Position numbers and translations under genes: made by a program. The notes beneath the pieces are model-generated. The model searched no databases. It saw only the letters and a list, made by a program, of their open reading frames with translations, and was not told the DNA's origin. Below, in pieces: positions 7,462-15,518 of a stretch of 16,837 nucleotides of DNA; within the stretch, counting starts at the first letter, position 1; each line of letters begins with the position of its first letter. Source of the stretch: SIG480 sp045537045 (lineage in GTDB: Bacteria > Bacillota > Clostridia > Oscillospirales > JAAYXM01); NCBI GenBank assembly GCA_045537045.1, contig JAZSOS010000003.1, forward strand, positions 1-16,837, in the 5' to 3' direction.

Positions 7462-8783
7462 TGGCAAAGATTGGGGTTGTTTCGCTCGGCTGTTCAAAAA
7501 ATCAGGTCGATTGCGAGCATATGCTCAGCGTGCTGGATGAGCGCGGTTATGAGCTTACGGTAGAGCTTAATGAGGTTGATGCAGTGCTTATCAACACCTG
7601 CGGTTTTATCGGTGATGCCCGTGATGAGGCATATGAATATATAAAAGAAGCGATTACGCTCAAAGCAGAAGGAAGCATAAAGAAGATAGTCGTTTCCGGC
7701 TGTCTTTCGGAGCTTTTAAAAGAAAAGCTTCACGACGAGTTTCCGGAGATTGACGCGCTTGTAGGTTGCGGAAGCTTTCTTGAGATTGCAGATGTTTTCG
7801 ACCGGGTGTTTGCGGATGAATATATCGAAGCTTTTGGTGCGGTAAATGATGCACCGCTTGAGTGCGGAAGAATAATCACAACACCTCCGTACACCGCATT
7901 TATAAAAATTGCGGAGGGGTGCAGTAATTGTTGCAGCTACTGCGTTATCCCGCGCCTTCGCGGAAAGCTTCGTAGCCGCGATATGGAGGAAATTGTTGCC
8001 GAGGCAGAGGCACTTGCCGAGACCGGTGCGCGCGAGCTTATCGTTGTTGCACAGGACACGGGAAGCTACGGCATTGACCTTTGCGGTAAGAGTATGCTTT
8101 CTGAGCTTCTTTCCCGTCTGTGTGCCATTGAAAAGGTTGATTGGGTGCGTGTTCATTACCTCTACGCCGATAAGATAGATGATGAGCTTATAGATGTTAT
8201 CGCAAAAGAGGATAAGATAGTTAAGTACTTAGACATCCCTATCCAGCATATAAATAACAGGATACTCTCCGCGATGAATAGGCATGATACCTCCGAGAGC
8301 ATCCGCACGCTCTTTGGAAAGCTGCGCGAAAGGATCCCCGGCGTTGTTCTGCGCACAAGCCTTATTGTAGGTTTTCCGGGTGAAACCGCCGAGGAGTTTG
8401 AGGAGCTTTGCGATTTCCTTAAAGAATATAAAATTGAGCGCGCCGGCACGTTTGCATACTCCCGTGAGGAAGGAACGCGTGCAGCAGAGCTTCCTGATCA
8501 GGTTGACGAGGATGAAAAGCTTCGCCGTTGTGAGCTTGTGGGGGCATTGCAGGCGCGGATTATGGATGAGTACAACGATAAAATGATAGGGAAAACACTT
8601 CGTGTGTTGGTTGAAGGCTTTGACCGTTACAGTGAATGTTATTTTGGAAGAAGCTTTGCCGACTCGCCGGATATTGACGGAAAGGTCTTTTTCCGGGGCA
8701 GGAAGGGAATTGCGCCGGGCACGTTTGTCGATGTTGTGATAGACGGCGAGCTTGACGGAGACCTTTTGGGCGAGGTAAAGTAA
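7461..8783 (+). CDS. rimO: ribosomal protein S12 methylthiotransferase RimO
   Basis: A 440-residue radical-SAM enzyme that adds a methylthio group to an Asp of ribosomal protein S12. The N-terminal MTTase domain carries the three cluster cysteines Cys11 (SLGCSKN), Cys47 (NTCGF) and Cys81 (SGCL). The radical-SAM CxxxCxxC motif is Cys154, Cys158 and Cys161, with an extra Cys157 beside them. A TRAM domain occupies roughly the last 65 residues. RimO rather than MiaB is supported by the N-terminus VVSLGCSKNQVD and the acidic C-terminal half. The start is coupled to recX by a one-base overlap. The recA-recX-rimO-pgsA neighbourhood is conserved in spirit across Clostridia, although cinA and rny, often found there, are absent. 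Confidence 0.95.
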   Translation: MAKIGVVSLGCSKNQVDCEHMLSVLDERGYELTVELNEVDAVLINTCGFIGDARDEAYEYIKEAITLKAEGSIKKIVVSGCLSELLKEKLHDEFPEIDALVGCGSFLEIADVFDRVFADEYIEAFGAVNDAPLECGRIITTPPYTAFIKIAEGCSNCCSYCVIPRLRGKLRSRDMEEIVAEAEALAETGARELIVVAQDTGSYGIDLCGKSMLSELLSRLCAIEKVDWVRVHYLYADKIDDELIDVIAKEDKIVKYLDIPIQHINNRILSAMNRHDTSESIRTLFGKLRERIPGVVLRTSLIVGFPGETAEEFEELCDFLKEYKIERAGTFAYSREEGTRAAELPDQVDEDEKLRRCELVGALQARIMDEYNDKMIGKTLRVLVEGFDRYSECYFGRSFADSPDIDGKVFFRGRKGIAPGTFVDVVIDGELDGDLLGEVK

Positions 8784-8795
8784 GGAGGAAGAGTT

Positions 8796-9359
8796 ATGAC
8801 TACTGCGAATATAATATCAATTATAAGAATATGTCTTATCCCGGTGTTTATTCTGTTTGCACTGCTTGGCTTTCCGGTAAGCTCGTATATTGCCGTTGCA
8901 ATTTTCATTGTTGCAAGCATGACCGACTGGGTGGACGGATACATTGCAAGAAAGTACAACCAGATAACCACATTCGGCAAGTTTCTTGACCCGCTTGCAG
9001 ATAAGCTGCTTGTAATTGCGGCGGCGCTTGTGCTTATCGAGCGCGGAGATATGGGCAGTGTTCCGGCATTCATCATTGTCGCGCGTGAGCTTATCGTCAC
9101 CTCTTTGCGTATAGTTGCAATGGGTGAGGGAATAGTAATTGCGGCACAGAAATCAGGAAAAGCAAAAACGTTTATCCAGATGGTGGGGACGGTTTTCCTG
9201 TTCACACCGCTCCGCCATATCGCATTTTTTGGCATCAGCCTCGGTACGGTTGTCGTGTGGCTTATGGCTGCCATAACGGTTATATCGGGAATTGAATATT
9301 TCAAGAGCTTTGGCGAGGTACTTAATCCGACTGAAAATAATAAAAGCGAGGGAAAATAA
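8796..9359 (+). CDS. pgsA: CDP-diacylglycerol-glycerol-3-phosphate 3-phosphatidyltransferase
   Basis: A 187-residue membrane enzyme that makes phosphatidylglycerol phosphate from CDP-diacylglycerol and glycerol 3-phosphate, the committed step to phosphatidylglycerol and cardiolipin. The CDP-alcohol phosphotransferase signature is complete: Asp44, Asp47, Gly48, Ala51, Arg52, Gly61, Asp65 and Asp69. Several transmembrane segments are visible (about residues 6-24, 30-42, 72-86, 88-110 and 128-165). The start is supported by AAGGAGG just after the rimO stop. PgsA is preferred over phosphatidylserine or cardiolipin synthase relatives because of the ANIISIIRI N-terminus, the length and the neighbours. 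Confidence 0.93.
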   Translation: MTTANIISIIRICLIPVFILFALLGFPVSSYIAVAIFIVASMTDWVDGYIARKYNQITTFGKFLDPLADKLLVIAAALVLIERGDMGSVPAFIIVARELIVTSLRIVAMGEGIVIAAQKSGKAKTFIQMVGTVFLFTPLRHIAFFGISLGTVVVWLMAAITVISGIEYFKSFGEVLNPTENNKSEGK

Positions 9360-9362
9360 GTT

Positions 9363-10760
9363 ATGAAGCTTTTTAATTCACTTACAAGAAAAAAAGAAGA
9401 ATTCACTCCGATGGATCCGCAGAATGTAAAGATGTATTCCTGCGGACCTACGGTATACAATTACTTTCACATAGGAAACGCGCGCCCGTTTATCGTGTTT
9501 GACGTTCTGCGGCGCTATATGGAATACCGTGGCTATGGCGTTAAGTTTGTTCAGAACTTTACCGACATTGACGATAAGGTTATAAAGCGAGCAAACGAAG
9601 AGGGAGTTACTTACAAGGATATTGCCGAAAAGTACATCGAAGAATATTTTGTCGATGCAAAGGGGCTTGGTATTCATCCGGCAACCATTCATCCGAAGGC
9701 AACGGAAAACATTGATGCTATTATTGAGATTGTGTCAACGCTTATCGAAAAAGGATATGCATATGAATCCGAGGGCGACGTATATTTCCGCGCGCTTAAA
9801 TTTAAAGACTACGGCAAGCTTTCAAAGCAGCCGCTTGAGGACCTTGTTGCCGGTGCAAGAATAGGCGTCGGTGAGAAAAAAGAGGATGCGTGTGACTTTG
9901 CGCTGTGGAAGGCTGCAAAGCCCGGTGAGCCGTCATGGACATCTCCGTGGGGCGAGGGGCGTCCGGGCTGGCACATAGAGTGCAGTGCTATGGCAAACCG
10001 GTATCTTGGCAAGACGATTGATATTCACAGCGGCGGCGTTGACCTTACGTTCCCACATCATGAGAACGAAATTGCACAGTCGGAAGCGGCAAACGGATGT
10101 CAGTTTGCAAACTTCTGGCTTCATAATGCATTCCTTAATATTGACAATAAGAAGATGTCCAAATCCCTCGGTAATTTCTTTACCGTCCGCGATGCGGCAG
10201 AAGCTTACGGTTATGAGGCAATCCGTTTCTTTATGCTTTCTGCGCACTACCGCAGCCCGATAAACTACTCGCAGGAGTCGCTTATGCAGGCAAAGGCCGC
10301 ACTTGAAAGACTTCACAATGCGGTAAATAATATGGAATTTCTCAGCAAAAACGGAAGTGGAGATGCTCTTTCCGACGCACAGAAGGAAATTCTTTCGGGA
10401 TTTGATAAGCACAGAGAAAAATTTATTGCCGCAATGGATGATGATATCAACACAGCAGATGCAATTGCTGCGATTTTTGAGCTTGTACGTGATGTGAACA
10501 GCGCGATTGCGGATAACGGAAACTCTGCTTTTGCGGCAGAGTGCCTCGACCGCGTGCGTGAGCTTTGCGATGTTCTCGGTCTTGTGGAAAAGGAAGCTGA
10601 AGCATCCCTTGATGCTGAGATAGAGGCACTTATAGAGGCTCGTCAGGCAGCACGCAAGGAGCGCAACTTTGCGGAAGCGGACAGAATCCGCGATGAGCTT
10701 GCCGCACAGGGAATTATTCTTGAGGATACCCCGCAGGGTGTAAAGTGGCATCGCGCATAA
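9363..10760 (+). CDS. cysS: cysteinyl-tRNA synthetase
   Basis: A 465-residue class I aminoacyl-tRNA synthetase that charges tRNA-Cys in the cytosol. It shows Cys27 in the YSCGPTVYN motif (a zinc ligand), the HIGN signature at 36-39, WHIECSAM and HSGGVDLTFPHHENE with the other zinc ligands, and KMSKS at 264-268. A C-terminal helical domain follows (DALR/anticodon region), ending with the ARKERNFAEADRIRDEL helix typical of CysS. The length is normal. The start lies only three bases after the pgsA stop, with GAGGG inside the end of pgsA acting as ribosome-binding site, which implies co-transcription. Confidence 0.97.
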   Translation: MKLFNSLTRKKEEFTPMDPQNVKMYSCGPTVYNYFHIGNARPFIVFDVLRRYMEYRGYGVKFVQNFTDIDDKVIKRANEEGVTYKDIAEKYIEEYFVDAKGLGIHPATIHPKATENIDAIIEIVSTLIEKGYAYESEGDVYFRALKFKDYGKLSKQPLEDLVAGARIGVGEKKEDACDFALWKAAKPGEPSWTSPWGEGRPGWHIECSAMANRYLGKTIDIHSGGVDLTFPHHENEIAQSEAANGCQFANFWLHNAFLNIDNKKMSKSLGNFFTVRDAAEAYGYEAIRFFMLSAHYRSPINYSQESLMQAKAALERLHNAVNNMEFLSKNGSGDALSDAQKEILSGFDKHREKFIAAMDDDINTADAIAAIFELVRDVNSAIADNGNSAFAAECLDRVRELCDVLGLVEKEAEASLDAEIEALIEARQAARKERNFAEADRIRDELAAQGIILEDTPQGVKWHRA

Positions 10761-10815
10761 GCAGTCGCGAAAAATGCGCACCCAAAACGGGCTTGGATAC
10801 TAATGCAACTGCTTA
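10758..10815. repeat. inverted repeat between cysS and polA
   Basis: TAAGCAGT (10758-10765, including the cysS stop) and ACTGCTTA (10808-10815) form a perfect 8-bp inverted repeat enclosing 42 nt with a small inner CCC/GGG pairing. No T-run follows, so it is not a standard terminator. It may fold in the polA leader; its function is unknown. Confidence 0.35.
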
Positions 10816-10846
10816 AGAGACAAAAAGTGCACCGGAGGGAAAGTAT

Positions 10847-13501
10847 ATGAAGATAATGGTCATTGACGGGAACAGCATTGTAAACCGCGCGTATTACGGA
10901 GTACGTCCGCTGACAAATGCGGAGGGTCTCAATACAAATGCGATTTACGGCTTTCTCTCAATCTATATGAAAATACTTGATGAGGTTAATCCCGACGGTG
11001 TTTGCGTTGCATTCGATTTAAGAAAGCCAACCTTCCGTCATATTAAATATGACGGCTATAAGGCGACCAGAAAAGGGATGCCCGACGAGCTTGCAGAGCA
11101 GATGCAGCCGCTTAAAGACGTGCTGGATGCGATGAACATTATGCGCATTGAGTGCGAAGGCTATGAAGCGGACGATATTATCGGTACAGTCAGCTGCATC
11201 TGTCGCGAAGGCGGGGACGAGTGCGTTATCGTAACCGGAGACCGTGACAGCTTCCAGCTTATTGAAAACGAGGGCACTGAGGTGCTTCTTGTTTCGTCAA
11301 GAATGGGAAAGACGGAAACAACGCTATATAACGGTGCCACTCTTCTGATGAAATACGGGCTTCCGCCCGAGCTTATGCGTGACCTTAAAGGTCTTCAGGG
11401 GGACAGCTCCGACAACATTCCCGGCGTTGCGGGAATAGGTGAGAAAACCGCGACAGAGCTTGTGTCGCGCTTCGGAGACATAGACTCAATATATGAGAAT
11501 ATAGACTCACCTGATATCCGCGATTCCGTCCGCAAAAAGCTTGTTGCAGGGCGTGAGTCTGCATACCTTTCAAAATGGCTAGGCACGATTGTTCAGGATG
11601 CGCCGATTGAGTTTTCAAAAGAGGCGTGCGCCTGCCGTGAGGTTGATAACGACAAACTCTATCAGCTGTTTACGCGGCTTGAGTTTAAAAGCTTTATAAC
11701 GCGCATGGGGCTTACTCCACCCGATGTGCAGAGAGCATCTCTTCCCGAAACAATGCCTGAGTTTGAAAAAATAACAGTCAGCACAGATGAGGAAATAGAG
11801 CAGGCAAAGGAATATATCAGAGGTAAAAAATGTACTGTTGTGCTTGCCGATGCACTTATGGGTATTGCTGTAGCTTGTGGTGAGCGCATATACGCACTTT
11901 CTGCCTGTGATAATGATGAGTGCTCTTTTTTAGATTTTATACGTTTTGTTTTCTCGGCAGAGGTTGAAAAGACGGTTCACGATAAAAAGCACATTTCCAC
12001 ATTTCTTCACCGTGAGAAAATTGCGTGTGAGAACGTGACCTTTGACACCTCGCTTTGCGCATATGTTCTTGATGCCACGAGAAAAAGATATGACTTAACC
12101 TCGGTTTCGCATATGTTTGGCTGTGAGCTTGATGCGATGTGTGACCGACTTTCCGATGCATCATATTTTTCGCCGCTGACCGGAAGCGAGGATGGGATAT
12201 CTGCGCTTTTTGCGTGTGCTGAGGCTCTTGTGTATATAGAAAACGAAATGCGAGGAAAGCTTCGTGAAGTTGGAAGTGAGAGTCTGTATTTTGATATTGA
12301 GCTTCCATTTACGGATGTTCTTCTTGATATGGAGCGCGCGGGAATCCGCGTTGACGGAAAGGAGCTTTCCGGCTTCGGCGATAAGCTTTCTAAGCAGATA
12401 TGCCTTCTTGAAAAGGCAATATATGAATGCTCGGGCGAGGAGTTTAATATCTTATCGCCAAAGCAACTGGGTGAGGTGCTTTTTGAAAAGCTTGGCATCC
12501 CGCCCGTGAAAAAGACGAAAACAGGATATTCTACCGATGCGGAAGTACTTGAAAAGCTTCGTAATAAGCATGATATAATTCCGCTGATTCTTGAATACAG
12601 AAAAAATACAAAGCTTAAATCCACCTATGCCGACGGGCTTTTGCGCTTTATTTCCGAGCGCGACGGAAGGATAAGGACAACCTTCCAGCAGACTGTTACG
12701 GCAACTGGCAGACTCAGCTCGACAGACCCGAATCTGCAGAATATTCCGATACGTTCTGAACTCGGCGGAGAGGTAAGGCGTATGTTTGTTCCGACGGATG
12801 AAAACCACTGCTTTATAGATGCCGACTACTCGCAGATAGAGCTGCGTGTTCTTGCGCATATAACGGGTGATGAGGAGATGTGCCGCGCCTTCCGCGAGGG
12901 TGAGGATATCCACACGCAGACGGCTTCTCAGGTCTTTGGCGTAGCACCGGATGAGGTGACAAGCGAGATGCGCCGCGTTTCAAAGGCGGTCAATTTCGGC
13001 ATTGTATACGGGATATCGGAGTTTTCGCTCGCCGAGGATATCGGGGTGACACGTGCTGAGGCAAAGCGGTATATTGAGGCATATCTCAGCCACTATTCAG
13101 GCGTGCGTGAATATATGAAGAATATTGTGGAAGAAGCTCGTCGTGACGGGTATGTAACGACGATGTTCGGACGGCGCAGGTATATACCGGAGATAACGTC
13201 TAAGAACTTTAATCTGCGCTCGTTCGGAGAGCGTGTTGCACTCAACGCCCCTATTCAGGGCACGGCGGCAGATATTATAAAGATCGCAATGCTTCGAACC
13301 CACCGCAGACTTTCTGAGAGCGGACTTTCGGCAAAACTTCTTCTGCAGGTTCACGACGAACTGATTGTAGAGACGACGCGTGAGGATGCCGATGCCGCCG
13401 CTGCAATACTGACCGAGGAAATGGAAGGGGCGTGCCGGCTTTCAGTGCCGCTTGTTGCGGAAGCGGGAGTAGGAGACACATGGTATGATGCAAAGAAATG
13501 A
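10847..13501 (+). CDS. polA: DNA polymerase I
   Basis: An 884-residue repair and Okazaki-fragment polymerase. The N-terminal 5'-3' exonuclease (about residues 1-290) retains its metal-ligand motifs: VIDGNSIVNRAYYG, EADDIIG, VTGDRDSFQL and GDSSDNIPGVAGIG. The middle domain (about 300-480) aligns with the 3'-5' exonuclease but has lost its catalytic acids: the DxE motif is replaced by VVLADALMG and the KYD motif by KKH, so proofreading is very probably absent, as in Bacillus PolA. The polymerase domain has motif A DADYSQIELR (D658/D660 region), motif B RRVSKAVNFGIVYG and motif C QVHDE (Asp837). GGAGG lies upstream of the ATG. The gene ends inside rimI. Confidence 0.97.
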   Translation: MKIMVIDGNSIVNRAYYGVRPLTNAEGLNTNAIYGFLSIYMKILDEVNPDGVCVAFDLRKPTFRHIKYDGYKATRKGMPDELAEQMQPLKDVLDAMNIMRIECEGYEADDIIGTVSCICREGGDECVIVTGDRDSFQLIENEGTEVLLVSSRMGKTETTLYNGATLLMKYGLPPELMRDLKGLQGDSSDNIPGVAGIGEKTATELVSRFGDIDSIYENIDSPDIRDSVRKKLVAGRESAYLSKWLGTIVQDAPIEFSKEACACREVDNDKLYQLFTRLEFKSFITRMGLTPPDVQRASLPETMPEFEKITVSTDEEIEQAKEYIRGKKCTVVLADALMGIAVACGERIYALSACDNDECSFLDFIRFVFSAEVEKTVHDKKHISTFLHREKIACENVTFDTSLCAYVLDATRKRYDLTSVSHMFGCELDAMCDRLSDASYFSPLTGSEDGISALFACAEALVYIENEMRGKLREVGSESLYFDIELPFTDVLLDMERAGIRVDGKELSGFGDKLSKQICLLEKAIYECSGEEFNILSPKQLGEVLFEKLGIPPVKKTKTGYSTDAEVLEKLRNKHDIIPLILEYRKNTKLKSTYADGLLRFISERDGRIRTTFQQTVTATGRLSSTDPNLQNIPIRSELGGEVRRMFVPTDENHCFIDADYSQIELRVLAHITGDEEMCRAFREGEDIHTQTASQVFGVAPDEVTSEMRRVSKAVNFGIVYGISEFSLAEDIGVTRAEAKRYIEAYLSHYSGVREYMKNIVEEARRDGYVTTMFGRRRYIPEITSKNFNLRSFGERVALNAPIQGTAADIIKIAMLRTHRRLSESGLSAKLLLQVHDELIVETTREDADAAAAILTEEMEGACRLSVPLVAEAGVGDTWYDAKK

Positions 13502-13940
13502 TATAACGGTGCGTGACGCTACACTTTCTGATATTCAGCATATCGCCGCTCTTGAACGTGAGTGTTTTTCTGCTCCGTGGAGTGAAAATGCTATTCAAGA
13601 TACAATGGAGAGAGAAAACTCGGTTTTCCTCGTGGCAGAGCGTGACGGTGAGATTTGCGGATATGTAGGTTCGTACCATGCAGCAGGTGAAGGATATATA
13701 ACAAACGTTGCAGTGTCCGGTAAGATGCGTCGCTGTGGAGTGGGGCGGGCGCTTGTTTGCGCGCTCAAGGAAAAAGCAAAAGAAAAGGCGTTTTCGTTTT
13801 TAACTCTTGAGGTGCGTGTCGGAAACCTGGCGGCTATTGCGCTTTATGAGTCGCTCGGCTTTGACAATCTTGGGCGGCGTCCTCGGTTTTATTCAAATCC
13901 AGCTGAGGATGCATATATAATGACATGGAATATAACATAA
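13485..13940 (+). CDS. rimI: ribosomal protein S18-alanine N-acetyltransferase
   Basis: A 151-residue GNAT-fold acetyltransferase that acetylates the N-terminal alanine of ribosomal protein S18 using acetyl-CoA. The sequence shows the N-terminal LERECFSAPWSE, the acetyl-CoA loop RRCGVGRAL, LEVRVGNLAAIALYESLGF and the terminal R-x-RFYSNPAEDAYIM, all typical of RimI. The gene overlaps the end of polA by 17 bp. AGGAG (13471-13475), within polA, precedes the ATG at 13485; a second ATG follows directly at 13488 and could be used instead. Its position next to tsaD is a frequent arrangement, in which rimI often sits beside the genes for t6A synthesis. Confidence 0.92.
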   Translation: MMQRNDITVRDATLSDIQHIAALERECFSAPWSENAIQDTMERENSVFLVAERDGEICGYVGSYHAAGEGYITNVAVSGKMRRCGVGRALVCALKEKAKEKAFSFLTLEVRVGNLAAIALYESLGFDNLGRRPRFYSNPAEDAYIMTWNIT

Positions 13941-13961
13941 AAAGAAGGAAGGTTAAAACCT

Positions 13962-14969
13962 GTGAAAATACTTGCGATAGAAAGCTCGTGTGATGAAACC
14001 GCCGCCGCAATAGTGGAGGACGGAAGACATGTGCTTTCAAATGTAATATACTCTCAGGCGGATATGCACGCGCTTTACGGTGGAGTTGTTCCCGAAATTG
14101 CGTCAAGAAAGCATATAGAATGTATCACCGCGCTTACACAGAAGGCATTTTCAGATGCGGGAATAGGAAAAAATGATATTGATGCCGTGGCGGTAACGTA
14201 TGCGCCGGGGCTTATCGGGGCTTTGCTAGTCGGTGTCGGCTTTGCAAAGTCGCTTGCTTTTTCGCTTAATAAACCGCTGATTCCCGTGCATCATATCCGC
14301 GGACACATCGCCGCGAATTACATAGCATTTCCGGAACTTACGCCCCCATTTCTCTGCCTTGTGGCATCCGGCGGACATACACTTTTGGTTGATGTTAAGG
14401 ATTACACAAGCTTTGAAATTTTAGGTTCAACGCGTGATGATGCCGCAGGTGAGGCATTTGATAAGTGCGCTCGCGTGCTCGGTTTAGGATACCCGGGCGG
14501 CGCGAAAATTGACGCTCTTGCAAAAGAGGGAGATAAGAATAAATACAAGCTTCCGCGCGCGAAAATTGACGGAGCAGAGCTTGATATGTCCTTTTCCGGA
14601 CTTAAAACCGCAGTTATTAATCTTGCACACCGTGCCGAGCAGCTTGGCGAGGAGATAGACAAACCGTCTCTCGCTGCGTCTTTTTGCGAAGCAGTGTGTG
14701 ATGCGATTGTTCCGAGGTGCATCGCTGCAGCAAAGCTTTCCGGAAGGAACAAAATTGCAATCGCGGGCGGAGTTGCTGCCAATTCATTCCTGCGCACAAG
14801 ACTTGAAAAAGAGGCAAAAAGTTCAAAAATCGAGCTTTTTTTCCCTCCGCTTTCTCTCTGTGGAGACAATGCCGCAATGATAGGCGCACAAGCATATTTC
14901 GAGTTTTCACGCGGAAACACGGCAGGAAGCGACCTGAATGCACGCGCAACGCTTCCGATTGATTTTTAA
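13962..14969 (+). CDS. tsaD: tRNA N6-adenosine threonylcarbamoyltransferase TsaD
   Basis: A 335-residue Kae1/TsaD protein that transfers threonylcarbamoyl to A37 of ANN-decoding tRNAs, working with TsaB and TsaE (not in this window). Visible motifs are the N-terminal ILAIESSCDETAAAIV, the metal ligands His111 and His115 in HHIRGH, VASGGHT, the nucleotide-binding GYPGGAKID and FSGLKTA, and CGDNAAMI near the C-terminus. The GTG at 13962 is chosen as start because it follows AAGGAAGG (13945-13952) and directly precedes the conserved N-terminus. The length is normal. No clear terminator was found after the stop. Confidence 0.96.
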   Translation: MKILAIESSCDETAAAIVEDGRHVLSNVIYSQADMHALYGGVVPEIASRKHIECITALTQKAFSDAGIGKNDIDAVAVTYAPGLIGALLVGVGFAKSLAFSLNKPLIPVHHIRGHIAANYIAFPELTPPFLCLVASGGHTLLVDVKDYTSFEILGSTRDDAAGEAFDKCARVLGLGYPGGAKIDALAKEGDKNKYKLPRAKIDGAELDMSFSGLKTAVINLAHRAEQLGEEIDKPSLAASFCEAVCDAIVPRCIAAAKLSGRNKIAIAGGVAANSFLRTRLEKEAKSSKIELFFPPLSLCGDNAAMIGAQAYFEFSRGNTAGSDLNARATLPIDF

Positions 14970-15095
14970 AGACATATTTTTTCGGAATTATGTAAACTAT
15001 TTTGCTCTTTTTCAGATATGTGAAAACTGCGTTTCAGAAGTTGATAAAAAATGGTAAAAATACCGCAATACATTGGTAACAGCTGTGTTGGAGGT

Positions 15096-15125
15096 TGTGG
15101 AAAAACCTGTGGAAAATGTGGATAA
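15096..15125 (-). promoter_or_regulatory. cluster of three DnaA boxes
   Basis: Read on the - strand, the three 9-mers are TTATCCACA (15117-15125, the exact consensus), TTTTCCACA (15108-15116) and TTTTCCACA (15096-15104). All have the same orientation; two directly abut and the third is 3 bp away. Such density is typical of replication origins or of DnaA-controlled promoters. Neighbouring genes are not dnaA or dnaN and all point the same way, so calling this oriC is not justified from the window alone. Confidence 0.65.
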
Positions 15126-15270
15126 CTATTTGTAGAACAATTTACCGAAGAGATTTACGTAAACCGAAACGAGCTGTTTTAGACCTTTTCGACGGCAATT
15201 TCAATTATTGATTCAAGTGGCGAAATAACGCATATTTTGCCAAAAAACGGAACGTATTTAAATAAAATAA

Positions 15271-15288
15271 CTGTGAAATATTTCACAA
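15271..15288. promoter_or_regulatory. Rex-type operator
   Basis: TGTGAAATATTTCACA (15272-15287) is a perfect 16-bp palindrome. With its flanks it matches TTGTGAA-N4-TTCACAA, the operator of the NADH-sensing repressor Rex, in 17 of 18 positions (C instead of T at the first base). A rex gene begins 1.4 kb downstream in the same direction, which strongly favours Rex over the CRP consensus TGTGA-N6-TCACA that the site also fits. Confidence 0.75.
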
Positions 15289-15418
15289 TATCGTTTTTTG
15301 GAGAGAGAAAAAGAAGCTTGTTTTTTTATGGTATACAAATTGTAATAAAGTTATGAAAAAACGAAATTTGGCAAATTGACGAAATTGAGAAAAAAGTATA
15401 AAAAACGCGGCGTAAAAG

Positions 15419-15447
15419 TTGACAAAGCGACAAAAAAAGATTAAAAT
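15419..15447 (+). promoter_or_regulatory. promoter for the IDH-like gene and rex
   Basis: TTGACA (15419-15424, perfect -35) and TAAAAT (15442-15447) are 17 bp apart; the predicted start is near 15454, giving a leader of about 65 nt. A perfect TATAAT at 15450-15455 overlaps the expected start and could serve a second promoter with a poorer -35. The Rex-type site lies about 130 bp upstream of this -35, too far for simple blocking. Confidence 0.65.
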
Positions 15448-15518
15448 TATATAATGCGGAGAATGTTTTGAATTTTAAGGCTCTTCCGCGTCGTTTATAG
15501 AGAAGGAGAAATGTCACA

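Larger units (their letters stand above)
14970..15518. other. 549-bp AT-rich non-coding control region
   Basis: No convincing coding ORF lies in this gap; the short ATG-initiated frames (for example at 15329 and 15353) have under ten codons and no ribosome-binding site. It contains three DnaA-box-like 9-mers (15096-15125), a palindrome TTTACGTAAA (15154-15163), a Rex-type operator (15271-15288), a possible promoter TTGTTT-17-TGTAAT (15318-15346) and a strong promoter (15419-15447). The part from about 15230 to 15460 is markedly A/T-rich. No clear terminator for tsaD was seen. Confidence 0.7.

Noticed and set aside
8639..9460. Long - strand open frame of 273 codons across pgsA
   Set aside because: It is antisense to clearly conserved rimO/pgsA/cysS coding sequence, has low-complexity Ser/Thr/Pro/Ile composition and no recognisable domain.
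15272..15287. CRP (cAMP receptor protein) site
   Set aside because: The palindrome fits TGTGA-N6-TCACA, but the adjacent rex gene and the usual lack of classical CRP control in Clostridia make Rex more likely.
15318..15379. Short ORFs of five to eight codons upstream of the IDH-like gene
   Set aside because: No Shine-Dalgarno and no sign of leader-peptide attenuation.
15096..15460. Calling the gap the chromosomal origin oriC
   Set aside because: No dnaA, dnaN or rpmH nearby, and gene direction does not switch across the gap; reported as a DnaA-box cluster only.
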